A stretch of 42,072 bases of DNA, from positions 1-42,072 of the forward strand of contig JAFRDB010000022.1 in the NCBI GenBank assembly GCA_017404065.1. Direction: 5' to 3'. The notes beneath the pieces are model-generated. The model did no database searches. It was not told the DNA's origin and worked only from the letters and a program-made list of their open reading frames with translations. Positions within the stretch are counted from its first letter, which is position 1. Every line of letters begins with the position of its first letter. Positions 14,926 through 23,943 of the stretch are shown here, piece after piece. Position numbers and translations under genes: made by a program. This DNA is from Clostridia bacterium (lineage in GTDB: Bacteria; Bacillota; Clostridia; UBA1381).

Positions 14926-16578
14926 ATGAAAACGAAAGTAATTCTCGCGGCAACGACAGCGGTTCTTGTGTCTGTGACGGCACAGGCGGCAGATATACCT
15001 ATGCGGTTTTCGCTCGACAGTATATTTTTCGGCATACCGACCACCGGTATATTAACCGACAACGCCGCGTACATAATATATACAAATTCGGACGATCTCA
15101 GCGCGGAGCTCGGCGCGGAAAAATTTCCGCTCAACTCCACCGACGGCGCGATAAAATACAGCTCGGACAACGAGCATATTTCCGTCTCGGAGCGCGGCAG
15201 GATAACCTCGGACGGTGAGCCGTGCACGGCAAATATAACGCTTACCGCCGGGAACGTTTCGGTTACGCGTCCGGTATACGTATCGGAGCCGATAACTCGC
15301 TTTTCTCTTTCAAAGAGCAAGCTGGAGCTGTTTGCGGACAAGCCCGAAACCGTGTCACTATCCGCCGTTACCGAACCGGCAGAGCTTATGCCCGGAATGG
15401 TGACATGGTATTCAGGCGATGAGAGCATCGCGTATGTTGACGAGGCGGGACGCGTATTGCCAAACGGCATAGGCACAACAAGCGTATATGCCAAGACGGT
15501 TGACGGTGAGCACACCGCTAAATGCACGGTATATGTGGGACTTTATGATGTTACGCTGAAAGCAGTGTTCATAACAAACGCTATAGACCGTTTAAAGACA
15601 GGAACAGAATACAAGCTCTCGGCTTATCTCTATCCGGATAATGTAAAGGACAAAAGCATGACATGGAAAAGCTCAGACAGTACGGTTGTCTCCGTTGATG
15701 CTGACGGAACGCTGCACGCAGCGGAGCCCGGCAAAGCGACAATAACCGTTACGGCGGCAAACGGCAAAACGGACAGCTTTGAGATCGAATCAACAGCCGA
15801 CGCGGGCGACTACAACGTAATATCAAAGCCCGTATCACAGCGGCTTTCGGAGCTTTCGGGAGCGATGCAGTTTGCAAAGTATCCGTACTCTCTTGACGAG
15901 ATGACCGAGCTGCAAATGACACGTGAGCCTGTGATATACAGCGAAAACAGACGTCCGGAATACGGCGAGCTCAAACACGCTGTAGACCCCTCCGCAAACG
16001 CGACAGCATCAGGCAAATACCAGTTCTTGGACCTGTCGCAGTTCAACGGCACAGATGCCGCAACGCTCGACAGATATCTTTCCGGCAAAGGCGTTCTCGA
16101 TGGCAAGGGGCAGCAGTTCCTTGACGCGGCAGAGCGGTACGGACTCAGCGAGATATACCTCGCTACCCACGCGGTACTCGAATCCGGCAGCGGCTTTTCA
16201 CAGCTTGCGCGAGGCGTTGAGGTGAACGGCACCGTAGTATATAATCTGTTCGGCATCGGCGCGTATGACGCAGGCGCGGTGCGATACGGTTCGGAATATG
16301 CGTATAGCATGGGTTGGACAAGCGTGGATGCTGCAATAGACGGCGGAGCAAGATGGATAAGCGAAAATTACATCAATAATCCAAGCTACCGTCAGAACAC
16401 GCTGTATAAGATGCGCTGGAACCCGGATAAACCGGGCGAGCATCAGTATGCAACAGACATAGAATGGGCAACGGCACAGGCAAAGATAATAAGATCAATG
16501 TTTGATGCGTTCCCGGGCGCGGAGCTGCACTTTGAAGTGCCGCTGTACACGGGCGAAAGCGAATTTGAATTCAAATAG
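14926..16578 (+). CDS. Secreted glucosaminidase-domain protein (GH73-like) with two Ig-like domains
   Basis: A 550-aa exported protein. It has a signal peptide (MKTKVILAATTAVLVSVTAQA, cleavage near A22), then two bacterial Ig-like (Big_2) repeats at about 125-205 and 207-290 with the WxSSDxxVxxVDxxG...G.ATITV pattern. A C-terminal N-acetylglucosaminidase fold spans about 395-530, with E419 in HAVLESGSG as the expected catalytic acid and a later NLFGIGAYD segment. GH73-type enzymes cut the glucosamine bonds of peptidoglycan, so it probably remodels the cell wall. The GAGGAG site lies about 12 nt from ATG 14926, which is longer than usual. The GH30-GH43 gene follows after 13 bp. Pairing a wall hydrolase with a plant-glycan enzyme is unusual. 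Confidence 0.82.
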   Translation: MKTKVILAATTAVLVSVTAQAADIPMRFSLDSIFFGIPTTGILTDNAAYIIYTNSDDLSAELGAEKFPLNSTDGAIKYSSDNEHISVSERGRITSDGEPCTANITLTAGNVSVTRPVYVSEPITRFSLSKSKLELFADKPETVSLSAVTEPAELMPGMVTWYSGDESIAYVDEAGRVLPNGIGTTSVYAKTVDGEHTAKCTVYVGLYDVTLKAVFITNAIDRLKTGTEYKLSAYLYPDNVKDKSMTWKSSDSTVVSVDADGTLHAAEPGKATITVTAANGKTDSFEIESTADAGDYNVISKPVSQRLSELSGAMQFAKYPYSLDEMTELQMTREPVIYSENRRPEYGELKHAVDPSANATASGKYQFLDLSQFNGTDAATLDRYLSGKGVLDGKGQQFLDAAERYGLSEIYLATHAVLESGSGFSQLARGVEVNGTVVYNLFGIGAYDAGAVRYGSEYAYSMGWTSVDAAIDGGARWISENYINNPSYRQNTLYKMRWNPDKPGEHQYATDIEWATAQAKIIRSMFDAFPGAELHFEVPLYTGESEFEFK

Positions 16579-16591
16579 AGAGGAAACGAGT

Positions 16592-19500
16592 ATGAAAAGA
16601 AAGATCATATCAATAACGGCGGCACTGGCATTGATACCTATGCCCATGGCATCGGCGGCAGACGAGCCTGATACGACCACATTACAGACGGCGGCAGACG
16701 CTGTTCAGACGATAGTAAAGCTTGACCCCTCGGAGCAATCACCGTTTAACGGCGGCGAATTCATGGGCTGGGGCACAAGCCTGTGCTGGTGGGCAAACCG
16801 TGTTGGCTACAGCAAAAAAATGACGGAGCAGGCGGCGGAGCTGTTCTTCTCCGACAAAGGGCTGAGTCTTGACATTGCCAGGTACAACCTCGGCGGCGGT
16901 GATGATCCGGAGCATAACCACATAACCCGCTCCGACTCAAAGGTACCCTGCTACGCTACCGGCTATGATACAAACGGAAATATCATATATGACTGGACTG
17001 CCGATGCGAACCAGCGCAATATCGCGCTCGCGGCAAAGGCGGCGAACCCGAACATATACTTTGAAGGCTTTTCCAACTCACCCCCGTACTTTATGACAAA
17101 CTCCGGTTGTTCATCGGGCGCGGAAAACCCTAATAATGATAATCTTCGCACCGATGATATAGATAACTTCGGAAAATTTATCGCCGAGACAACAAAGCAT
17201 TTCAAGGACAGCTTCGATATAGAATTTAAAAGCTATTCACCCATGAACGAACCTGACACCGACTATTGGGGCTATCTGAGCTGGAAACAGGAGGGCTGCC
17301 ACTACTCGCCCGGAAATATGCAGTCAGATACCATAATCGCAACACGCCGCGCTCTGGATGAGCAGGGGCTTACTGATGTTTTGGTTGCCGGCATGGACGA
17401 GACCGATCTTGACAAAACTATCGTGAATTACGGCAGGCTTTCAGACGAGGCAAAGACGGCGCTGGGGCGCATCGACACGCACACCTATAACGGCTCAAAG
17501 CGCACAGAGCTAAAGACAACGGCAGAAAGAGCGGGCAAGGATCTGTGGATGAGCGAGGTCGATGGCGGCTATGACGGCTTCGGACTTGCAAAGCACATAA
17601 TCACCGATATGAACGGCATGATGCCGGCGGCATGGGTGATGTGGGATATAGTTGATCTCCACAAGGACTCCAAATTCCAGGCTCCGGACGGGAGCTATCC
17701 CGAAAAGGACGTATCACTTAATACTACAGGCACGCTATGGGGCGTTGCAATGGCAGACCACGACACGGAAAATATAGAGCTTGCGAACAAATACTATGCA
17801 TACGGTCAGTTCACGCGATATATAGATCCGGGCGATACAGTGATCGCATCCTCGCCACACACACTTGCGGCATATAACAAGCAGACAGGCGATATAAAGA
17901 TCGTTGCACTCAACTCCGAATCAGACGACAAGAAATATGTATTTGACCTTTCCGCATTCACCAAAACCGGCAGCACCGTAAAAACGATCCGCTCAAACAA
18001 CCTCACAGGCGATGACGCGGAACATTGGGCAGAAATAGCAAACGGCGCGGAGCTTAATGATAAGACTGTTACAGCCACGGTAAAGGCGGGAACTATAAAC
18101 ACTTTCATAATAAGCGGCGAAGGAAAAACGGATTATGCGGTTATAACCGGCGGCAAGGACTTTATAAAGCCGGGCGCAACGGCAAAGCTTTCTGTAAACT
18201 CAACGCTTGGTAAAAGCCCGGAGTGGTCGGTATCTGATACAAGCATAGCGGATATTACTCCGGACGGTTCGGTTACCGCAAAGCTGCCCGGCAGCTTCAA
18301 GGTCTTCGCAAAGCTCGGCGGCTATACGGTATCACGCGAATTTACTGTCCCTAAGTACAAGCTTTCCGGTACTCCGTCATGGGGAAACGCGAACAATGCG
18401 CCGGCAGACAGTGCCGACTATACAAAGGCGGCCGACGGTGATCTTACCACCTTCTTTGACGGTGTCGGCAGCGGCTGGGTGATGTACGACTGCTATATGC
18501 CATATAAGCTGAGCAGTATAAAGCTCGCTCCGCGCGCGGGCTTTGCCGACAGAACAACAGGCGGAACTATACAGGGTTCAAACGACAGAATAAGCTGGAC
18601 TGACCTTTATACTGTTAATTCTGCCTTAGCAGACGGCAGCTACACCGAAATACCGGCATCTGACCTTGCCTCGGAAAAGGCATACAGATACTATCGCTAC
18701 ACTAACCAGAACGAGATGACAAACATCGCGGAGTTTTTAATAAACGGTGAACCGGCGGCAGCGTCTGACGGAGAGCCGACCGTTACAGATATCGAAGAAT
18801 TCACCGATGACTTTGAAAGCAGCACAAATATTTTCGACGCAAAATACGGATTTCTTTCCGACACGGGCAACACTGTTTTTGCATCCGGTCTACCCCGCTT
18901 CGGACGCGTGTTTGCTCCTATCGGCAGCACCGCAGCGGCAAAGCTTTCAAAGCCGATAACACTCACAAAAAATGATAAATTCCGCATCACCTATAATATG
19001 TTCTCAGGCTGGGAGGAGAACGGCAAATATAACGTATTCTTTGTGCGTGACGAAAACGAACAGGAGCTTGTTGCCATACGTCTCTCCGGCGGCGGCTACA
19101 CTCTCGAACAGGTACGCATAGGTGACAAGAATGTTCTCGAAAAAACCGCCGTAGCGCAATGCCGCTCGAATCCTTCAGGCAGCAGACAGGGCGCAAACGG
19201 ATGGGACAACGCGAACCAGCCGTACAGAAACAACGTCGGCTATAACAAGACTGTCGAGATCACGATAGACGGCACAGGCAGCGTGAACGTAAGTCTTACC
19301 GGCGGCATGGAGGACAGCTACGCATCCGGCGTATTAGAGGGCGATATCACAATAGGAATGATAACTATAAACGGCGAGTTCAAGAGCTCTCACGCGCGAA
19401 CCGCAACATACGATAATTTAGATGCTGCTGTCATCCGCTATCCCTATGAGCTTGAGCCTCCTGTTACCCCGGAGCCTACAGCGGCGCCGGAGCTGCCGGA

Positions 19501-21256
19501 CAGCGGCGAGCTTATACACCTTGATTTTGACAGCAGCCTTGACAGCTCCTCGCCATACGGCAAGGCGGATGCGCTCGGCACACCGGTATTCGAGACAGTA
19601 GACAAAAAAACATGTCTTAAGCTTGACGGAACAAGCAACACCGCGATAAAGCTCACAGACGCGAACGGCAATCCGCTCCTTACCGGAAGAAAGAATATAA
19701 CCATAGCATTTAAAATAAAACCCGACTCAGCCAAATCGTGGTGGTTCTATGCCGCGCCGAACAACAATTCCCAGGACTACATGAAGGAGCATTACCTCGG
19801 CGCACTTGGCGATGTAAACACTCTTACCGTCGAGCGCTACAATAACAGCGGCACAAGAAGCGCGGCAGCCATGGCAAAGTACAACGCGGGCGAATGGAAC
19901 GATGTTATGATCTCGGTAAACGACGGAATGACCTCGGTATATATAAATGGCGAGCTTGCCGCAAGCGCGGCGTCTGTCACCGATATTTCCGAAATGCTGG
20001 GAAACAAATCCGTAGCGTATATAGGCAAAGCAAACTGGGGCAGCGGAGAGTTCGCCACCGGATATGTAGACGAGTTTGTAATATATAACTATGCTCTTCC
20101 GCTTGCGGAAATATCACGTGACGGCAATGAAATATCATATACCTCCGGCTATAAGGAGGATATGCCGTTTGATATGTATATCGCGCTGAAGGACAAGTCC
20201 GGCACGCTCATGGACGTTAAATTAAACGCCGAAAGCGGCAGCTTTACCGTTCCCGATGACGAAAACTATACTATAACACAATACCTATGGAAGGGGTTAT
20301 CTACAATGACAAAACCGGTAACAAAGAGCGTTTCTGACGGCGCGTATCTGTTCGTGCATTTTGTCGGAACAGAAAGCAACGCTAATCAGGAGCAGATCTA
20401 TTTCTCCGTATCACAGGACGGATCGACATGGAAAACGCTTAACGGCGGCGCGCCTGTGCTCACAAGCAGTGTTGGCGAGCGCGGTGTCCGCGACCCGTTC
20501 ATCCAGCGCGGTGTTGACGGGAAATACTACATAATCGCAACCGACCTAAGCATATACAACCGCCGCGGCGACAAGGACCGCTGGAGCACCTGCCAGACTG
20601 CCGGCTCAAAGAGCATCGTTGTATGGGAAAGCGATGACCTTGTTAACTGGAGCGAAGCAAACCTTGTAGAGGTAGCAGATGAGAAGGCGGGCTGCACCTG
20701 GGCGCCGGAATCCATATACGATCCGGAAAAGGAAATGTATATGGTATTCTGGGCATCAAAGGTCTCGGATGATAACTACTCAAAGCAGCGGATATACCGC
20801 AGCTATACAAAGGACTTCAAGACCTTTACTCCGGCGGAGGTATATATAGACAACGAAACAAGCGCGATAGATACGACCATACTTGAAAACGACGGCGTAT
20901 ACTACCGCTTCACAAAGGATGAGACATACAGCGCTGTTACAATGATGAGGAGCACATCACTGAGCGAAGGCTGGGAGGATGTTGCGACCTATACGATAAA
21001 CGGCAGCGAGGGGAACAAAGTGATCGGCTACGAGGGACCGACCATATATAAGCTCAACGGCGAGGATCGCTTCTGCCTTCTCCTTGACTACTTCTCAAAA
21101 AGCCAGGGCTACAAGCCGTTTATAACAGACGACATCACAAGGGGCAGCTTCGTATCCGCCACAGATTTCAGCTTCGATACGACCTACCGTCACGGTACGG
21201 TAATGCCGATAACCTCAAAGGAATATAAAGCACTTGTTGAAAAATACGGAAACTAA
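16592..21256 (+). CDS. Secreted multidomain GH30-GH43 enzyme, probable arabinogalactan degradation
   Basis: A 1554-aa exported enzyme starting at ATG 16592 (MKRKIISITA), with AGAGGAAACG just upstream; an upstream extension of the frame overlaps the previous gene and is rejected. A signal peptide ends near A23. A GH30 domain follows (about 40-510), with acid/base E220 in SPMNEPD and nucleophile E322 in WMSEVDG; it looks closest to the endo-beta-1,6-galactanase group. Next come a Big_2-like segment (about 515-585), an F5/8C carbohydrate-binding domain (590-720), an unassigned beta domain, a Pro-Thr linker (955-970), a LamG-like domain (970-1170) and a C-terminal GH43 five-blade domain. The latter has D1301 (RDPF), D1427 (AIDTT) and E1481 (YEGPT). 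The two catalytic modules could trim side chains and backbone of type II arabinogalactan. The exact substrate is inferred. Confidence 0.88.
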   Translation: MKRKIISITAALALIPMPMASAADEPDTTTLQTAADAVQTIVKLDPSEQSPFNGGEFMGWGTSLCWWANRVGYSKKMTEQAAELFFSDKGLSLDIARYNLGGGDDPEHNHITRSDSKVPCYATGYDTNGNIIYDWTADANQRNIALAAKAANPNIYFEGFSNSPPYFMTNSGCSSGAENPNNDNLRTDDIDNFGKFIAETTKHFKDSFDIEFKSYSPMNEPDTDYWGYLSWKQEGCHYSPGNMQSDTIIATRRALDEQGLTDVLVAGMDETDLDKTIVNYGRLSDEAKTALGRIDTHTYNGSKRTELKTTAERAGKDLWMSEVDGGYDGFGLAKHIITDMNGMMPAAWVMWDIVDLHKDSKFQAPDGSYPEKDVSLNTTGTLWGVAMADHDTENIELANKYYAYGQFTRYIDPGDTVIASSPHTLAAYNKQTGDIKIVALNSESDDKKYVFDLSAFTKTGSTVKTIRSNNLTGDDAEHWAEIANGAELNDKTVTATVKAGTINTFIISGEGKTDYAVITGGKDFIKPGATAKLSVNSTLGKSPEWSVSDTSIADITPDGSVTAKLPGSFKVFAKLGGYTVSREFTVPKYKLSGTPSWGNANNAPADSADYTKAADGDLTTFFDGVGSGWVMYDCYMPYKLSSIKLAPRAGFADRTTGGTIQGSNDRISWTDLYTVNSALADGSYTEIPASDLASEKAYRYYRYTNQNEMTNIAEFLINGEPAAASDGEPTVTDIEEFTDDFESSTNIFDAKYGFLSDTGNTVFASGLPRFGRVFAPIGSTAAAKLSKPITLTKNDKFRITYNMFSGWEENGKYNVFFVRDENEQELVAIRLSGGGYTLEQVRIGDKNVLEKTAVAQCRSNPSGSRQGANGWDNANQPYRNNVGYNKTVEITIDGTGSVNVSLTGGMEDSYASGVLEGDITIGMITINGEFKSSHARTATYDNLDAAVIRYPYELEPPVTPEPTAAPELPDSGELIHLDFDSSLDSSSPYGKADALGTPVFETVDKKTCLKLDGTSNTAIKLTDANGNPLLTGRKNITIAFKIKPDSAKSWWFYAAPNNNSQDYMKEHYLGALGDVNTLTVERYNNSGTRSAAAMAKYNAGEWNDVMISVNDGMTSVYINGELAASAASVTDISEMLGNKSVAYIGKANWGSGEFATGYVDEFVIYNYALPLAEISRDGNEISYTSGYKEDMPFDMYIALKDKSGTLMDVKLNAESGSFTVPDDENYTITQYLWKGLSTMTKPVTKSVSDGAYLFVHFVGTESNANQEQIYFSVSQDGSTWKTLNGGAPVLTSSVGERGVRDPFIQRGVDGKYYIIATDLSIYNRRGDKDRWSTCQTAGSKSIVVWESDDLVNWSEANLVEVADEKAGCTWAPESIYDPEKEMYMVFWASKVSDDNYSKQRIYRSYTKDFKTFTPAEVYIDNETSAIDTTILENDGVYYRFTKDETYSAVTMMRSTSLSEGWEDVATYTINGSEGNKVIGYEGPTIYKLNGEDRFCLLLDYFSKSQGYKPFITDDITRGSFVSATDFSFDTTYRHGTVMPITSKEYKALVEKYGN

Positions 21257-21299
21257 ATCAGACAGGGTTATTAGTTTATCGGGGGGATTTCATTACAAA

Positions 21300-21456
21300 C
21301 TACGGCATTTGTCTGGTCGGACGCAAGCGTCCTGCTCGACCCGGCATCCCGGTTGCTTTGCAACAGGTACCTGAAAGAAGTCAGGCGGGGCATAGCCCCG
21401 GACTTGCGTAGCAAGTCTACTGAACGCCTACGACACGCAAGCGTGTCGCTCACCCC
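21300..21456. repeat. Dispersed multi-hairpin repeat, copy 1
   Basis: This ~157-bp sequence recurs at 33023-33201. It is a string of hairpins: GGACGC/GCGTCC, GTTGC/GCAAC, GGGGC/GCCCC, GACTTGC/GCAAGTC and GACACGC/GCGTGTC. Several stems differ between copies by paired changes (see copy 2). It lies between two convergent genes. Confidence 0.8.
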
Positions 21457-21550
21457 CGCTCCCCTGCTTAGCTATGGGTATAACGGGGGATTAAATTACT
21501 GATTTTAACTTTTCCAATCTTATTACCATTAAAATTTTTTTACAAAACAG

Positions 21551-21660
21551 TTTGGGGAAAATGCGCACAGAAGATCGTACTTTTGAGCAAGCGCCGTGTA
21601 CTCAGTGTACATAAGCTTGCGAAAGAGTGCAAGCTTCAAAGCGCATTTTTTCCAAACTTA
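21551..21660. repeat. ~110-bp hairpin module touching the DMT transporter stop codon
   Basis: The module begins TTTGGGGAAAATGCGCA and ends TTCAAAGCGCATTTTTTCC, so its ends are imperfect inverted repeats. The inner arms GTGTAC/GTACAT and AAGCTTGC/GCAAGCTT also pair. The last three bases (TTA, 21658-21660) are the stop codon of the minus-strand transporter. It is related to the three tandem modules at 29919-30245. Confidence 0.6.
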
Positions 21661-22512
21661 TTTTACACCGATCAGGATCCCACATATTATCACTACGGCG
21701 CACATGACCTTAAATGTGATATTTTTTTCTTTAAATACTATCTTCCCGCCGAGAATCGTAACTATCACCGCGCACTGCTTTATAAGCGTTATCGGTATAA
21801 CATCTCCGGTCCGGTTTGCGATAAAGAGGCACTTATCGCCTATTACAAACAGGACTGCAAGCAACGGTATGAACCAGTTTTTCCACAGCATCGTCCAGTC
21901 TATATGTATACGCTTTATTATTATGTGCAGAAAATACATAAGCGTTAAAAAGAAAAGATACCAGAACTGCAGCTGACCTGTGGTTATCCCCGTCTCGGGC
22001 CGCATGAACCACTTATCAAATATCTCCGAGCACGAGTTCATAAAACAGCTTACAAGCACAAGGACTATGTATTTTACAGGTATCCCTTCCTCGCCGCCGC
22101 CCTTTTTGGTGAGGTTAACGAGCAGCAGCCCGTCAAGCACAAGCACCATGCCGATCGCTTTATCGAGCGTCATTGTCTCGCCGAGCAGAACAAGACTCAG
22201 CACCGAGGTAATTATGACACGCGACATATCCATAAGACCGTAAAATCCTATGGGCAGATGCTCTATCGCGCTGAAAGAGCATATCCACGCAATATAGATA
22301 ACAAAAGACTTGACCGCAATGAGTACAAGATAATGATTGTTACCGTTAAATATTTGCACCGCATCCCCTGCCCACGGAAGAACAAAGACAAAGCTGAGGA
22401 GGGTATAGAAAAACAATACCTCTATTGTGCTGCTCCTTTTGAGAGCAAGCTTTTTAATAACATCACGCATACCCTTTAATATTCCGTATGCGCCGGACAA
22501 AAAAATCCACAT
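21658..22512 (-). CDS. DMT-superfamily (EamA-like) transporter
   Basis: A 284-aa integral membrane protein with about ten hydrophobic helices arranged as two halves, as in the drug/metabolite transporter superfamily. The first half ends at about residue 135 (LVNLTKKGGGEEG, a cytosolic loop), and the second repeats the pattern (YIVLVLVSCFMNSCSEIFDKWF..., IVFKEKNITFKVMCAVVIICGILIG). The ends of both halves carry the family-typical LGE and FKE segments before the last helices. The substrate is unknown; relatives carry amino acids, sugars or nucleotide-linked metabolites. The start ATG 22512 follows an AAAGGGAAAG site. It is divergent from the SOS-controlled peptide gene. Its stop codon coincides exactly with the end of a repeat module. 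Confidence 0.8.
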   Translation of the reverse strand: MWIFLSGAYGILKGMRDVIKKLALKRSSTIEVLFFYTLLSFVFVLPWAGDAVQIFNGNNHYLVLIAVKSFVIYIAWICSFSAIEHLPIGFYGLMDMSRVIITSVLSLVLLGETMTLDKAIGMVLVLDGLLLVNLTKKGGGEEGIPVKYIVLVLVSCFMNSCSEIFDKWFMRPETGITTGQLQFWYLFFLTLMYFLHIIIKRIHIDWTMLWKNWFIPLLAVLFVIGDKCLFIANRTGDVIPITLIKQCAVIVTILGGKIVFKEKNITFKVMCAVVIICGILIGVK

Positions 22513-22586
22513 AATTACATCTTTCCCTTTATTTTGTATAGTCTATGACATTTATGGTACATTAAAAATTTTTTTGAAATTTTCTC

Positions 22587-22615
22587 TTGATTTTTAAAAA
22601 AACTTATGCTATAAT
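22587..22615 (+). promoter_or_regulatory. Strong extended -10 promoter of the SOS peptide gene
   Basis: TTGATT at 22587-22592, 17 bp, TATAAT at 22610-22615, with TG at 22607-22608 (extended -10). The predicted start near 22622 falls at the first LexA box, so bound LexA would block initiation. Confidence 0.75.
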
Positions 22616-22623
22616 GAGTTTAA

Positions 22624-22663
22624 CGAACAGATGTTCGGAACACTTGTTCGGAATATATGTTCG
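22624..22663 (+). promoter_or_regulatory. Three phased LexA (SOS) boxes
   Basis: CGAACAGATGTTCG (22624-22637) is a perfect Gram-positive SOS box. GGAACACTTGTTCG (22637-22650) keeps GAAC-N4-GTTC. GGAATATATGTTCG (22650-22663) has one change in the left half. The boxes repeat every 13 bp and share end bases, directly over the transcription start. Confidence 0.85.
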
Positions 22664-22690
22664 TCAATACACATGAAAGGACATTTTATT

Positions 22691-22837
22691 ATGGAACCGT
22701 GTACATATTTTATTATAGCAGCTATCCTATTTATCATATCATTTGGAGCAACAGCTCCCATTGCGTCCGCCGCATCACTTGCGATAGCGGCAATAATGCT
22801 TGCGGGAGGTCTGTATACGAAATTCGTGCTGCGCTGA
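22691..22837 (+). CDS. 48-aa SOS-controlled small membrane protein
   Basis: A 48-aa, almost wholly hydrophobic peptide. MEPCTYFIIAAILFIISFG forms a first helix, GATAP a turn, and ASLAIAAIMLAGGLYTKF a second helix ending in FVLR. ATG 22691 has AAAGGA about 10 nt upstream. Expression should be strongly induced by DNA damage, because three LexA boxes cover its promoter. Known SOS-induced small membrane proteins either block cell division (YneA, SosA type) or depolarise the membrane (TisB type). This peptide lacks the LysM domain of YneA and resembles neither clearly, so its action is open. No partner gene is in its operon. Confidence 0.72.
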   Translation: MEPCTYFIIAAILFIISFGATAPIASAASLAIAAIMLAGGLYTKFVLR

Positions 22838-23002
22838 AACTCTTACCCGTTTTATCTTGCGGAAACCTGTTTCCCATAAGATAAAAAGCTACCCTTTTAC
22901 TATTACCTTTACCTATAATACATCAGCGCGGCACAATCGCTCCGACCTACGCTATTATACTACCGATCATTCTTATTTTCAAGTCTTTTCGGTAAAAAAG
23001 CC

Positions 23003-23039
23003 AAATTCCCCGATGCTGTATTGCATTCGGGGAATTTTT
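23003..23039 (+). terminator. Intrinsic terminator after the SOS peptide gene
   Basis: AAATTCCCCGATGC and GCATTCGGGGAATTT pair with one bulged base around TGTATT, and TTTTT follows. It ends the peptide transcript before the ECF genes. An earlier hairpin near 22851-22888 (TTTTATCTT/AAGATAAAA with GGAAAC/GTTTCC) lacks a T-run. Confidence 0.8.
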
Positions 23040-23049
23040 GTGTTAGAAT
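23021..23049 (+). promoter_or_regulatory. Possible promoter of the ecf operon, overlapping the terminator
   Basis: TTGCAT at 23021-23026, 17 bp, TAGAAT at 23044-23049. The -35 box lies inside the right half of the terminator hairpin. Confidence 0.4.
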
Positions 23050-23115
23050 GAGGAAAAGGGATTTATTTCACCTCCCCCCGACCAAACTGAAATATGACAC
23101 AGAGAAAGTGATAAC

Positions 23116-23943
23116 ATGATACAAATAACAGGACTGTGCCGCAGGTACGGCGGCAGATATGTGCTTAAAAATATTGACCTCAAGATCAAGGCAGGCAGCT
23201 TCGTTGCGATTGTCGGCGCAAACGGTTCCGGCAAGTCTACGCTTGCGGCGCATTTGAACGCGCTGCTGAAACCCGAAGAGGGCAGCGTTATAGTGGACGG
23301 AATGGATACGCGTGATGCAGACCGTCTTTTTGATATACGCGAACGTGTCGGGATGGTGATGCAAAATCCGGATCATCAGGCTGTTGCATCTATTGTTGAG
23401 GATGATACGGCGTTTGCGCCGGAAAACCTCGGATTTGACGAGACCGAGACTCAAAGCCGAGTTGACCGTGCTCTTGATGCAGTCGGCATCACGCACCTGC
23501 GCCAAAGGCCAATAAGCACGCTTTCCGGCGGGCAGAAGCAGCTCGCCGCAATTGCCGGCATATTTGCAATGTGTCCTCAATACATGATCTGCGATGAGTC
23601 TACCTCCATGCTTGACCCTACATCTCGCCGGCGTGTGCTCAGCTGCGTAAAACAGCTTAATAAAAACCTTGGTCTTACTGTGATATGGATAACACACTAC
23701 ATGGACGAGGCAGCGCAGGCGGACAGAGTCATTGTTTTGGATAACGGACGTATCGCGGCAGATGACACACCAAGTCAAGTATTTAATAACTCAGAGCTTC
23801 TTGATCGCTGCGCTCTTGAGCTGCCGCCCTGCGCCGCTCTTGCGGCGGAGCTGAAAAAAGAAGGTATAAATATTAACGCGCTGCCGCTCACTGCGGAAGA
23901 ATGCGCAAATATGATAGCAACTCTTACGGAGGCGGCACAATGA
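23116..23943 (+). CDS. ecfA1: ECF transporter ATPase EcfA1
   Basis: A 275-aa cytosolic ABC ATPase of energy-coupling-factor vitamin and metal transporters. Walker A is GANGSGKST (34-42), the signature is LSGGQKQ, and Walker B is MICDES followed by MLD. ATG 23116 has a modest GAGAAAG site. The frame ends at TGA 23941-23943, overlapping the ATG of the next gene (ATGA). With EcfA2 and EcfT it forms the shared energising module that pairs with separately encoded substrate-binding S components. No S component is in this window, so the substrates are unknown. The order ecfA1-ecfA2-ecfT-truA is classic for Firmicutes. Confidence 0.93.
   Translation: MIQITGLCRRYGGRYVLKNIDLKIKAGSFVAIVGANGSGKSTLAAHLNALLKPEEGSVIVDGMDTRDADRLFDIRERVGMVMQNPDHQAVASIVEDDTAFAPENLGFDETETQSRVDRALDAVGITHLRQRPISTLSGGQKQLAAIAGIFAMCPQYMICDESTSMLDPTSRRRVLSCVKQLNKNLGLTVIWITHYMDEAAQADRVIVLDNGRIAADDTPSQVFNNSELLDRCALELPPCAALAAELKKEGININALPLTAEECANMIATLTEAAQ

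Noticed and set aside
16502..16591. Upstream extension of the GH30-GH43 protein
   Set aside because: It overlaps the end of the glucosaminidase gene and would hide a clear signal peptide that starts at 16592.
22838..23115. Vitamin riboswitch before the ecf genes
   Set aside because: The gap holds a hairpin and a terminator, but I see no cobalamin, TPP or FMN signature; the hairpin ends the upstream peptide transcript.
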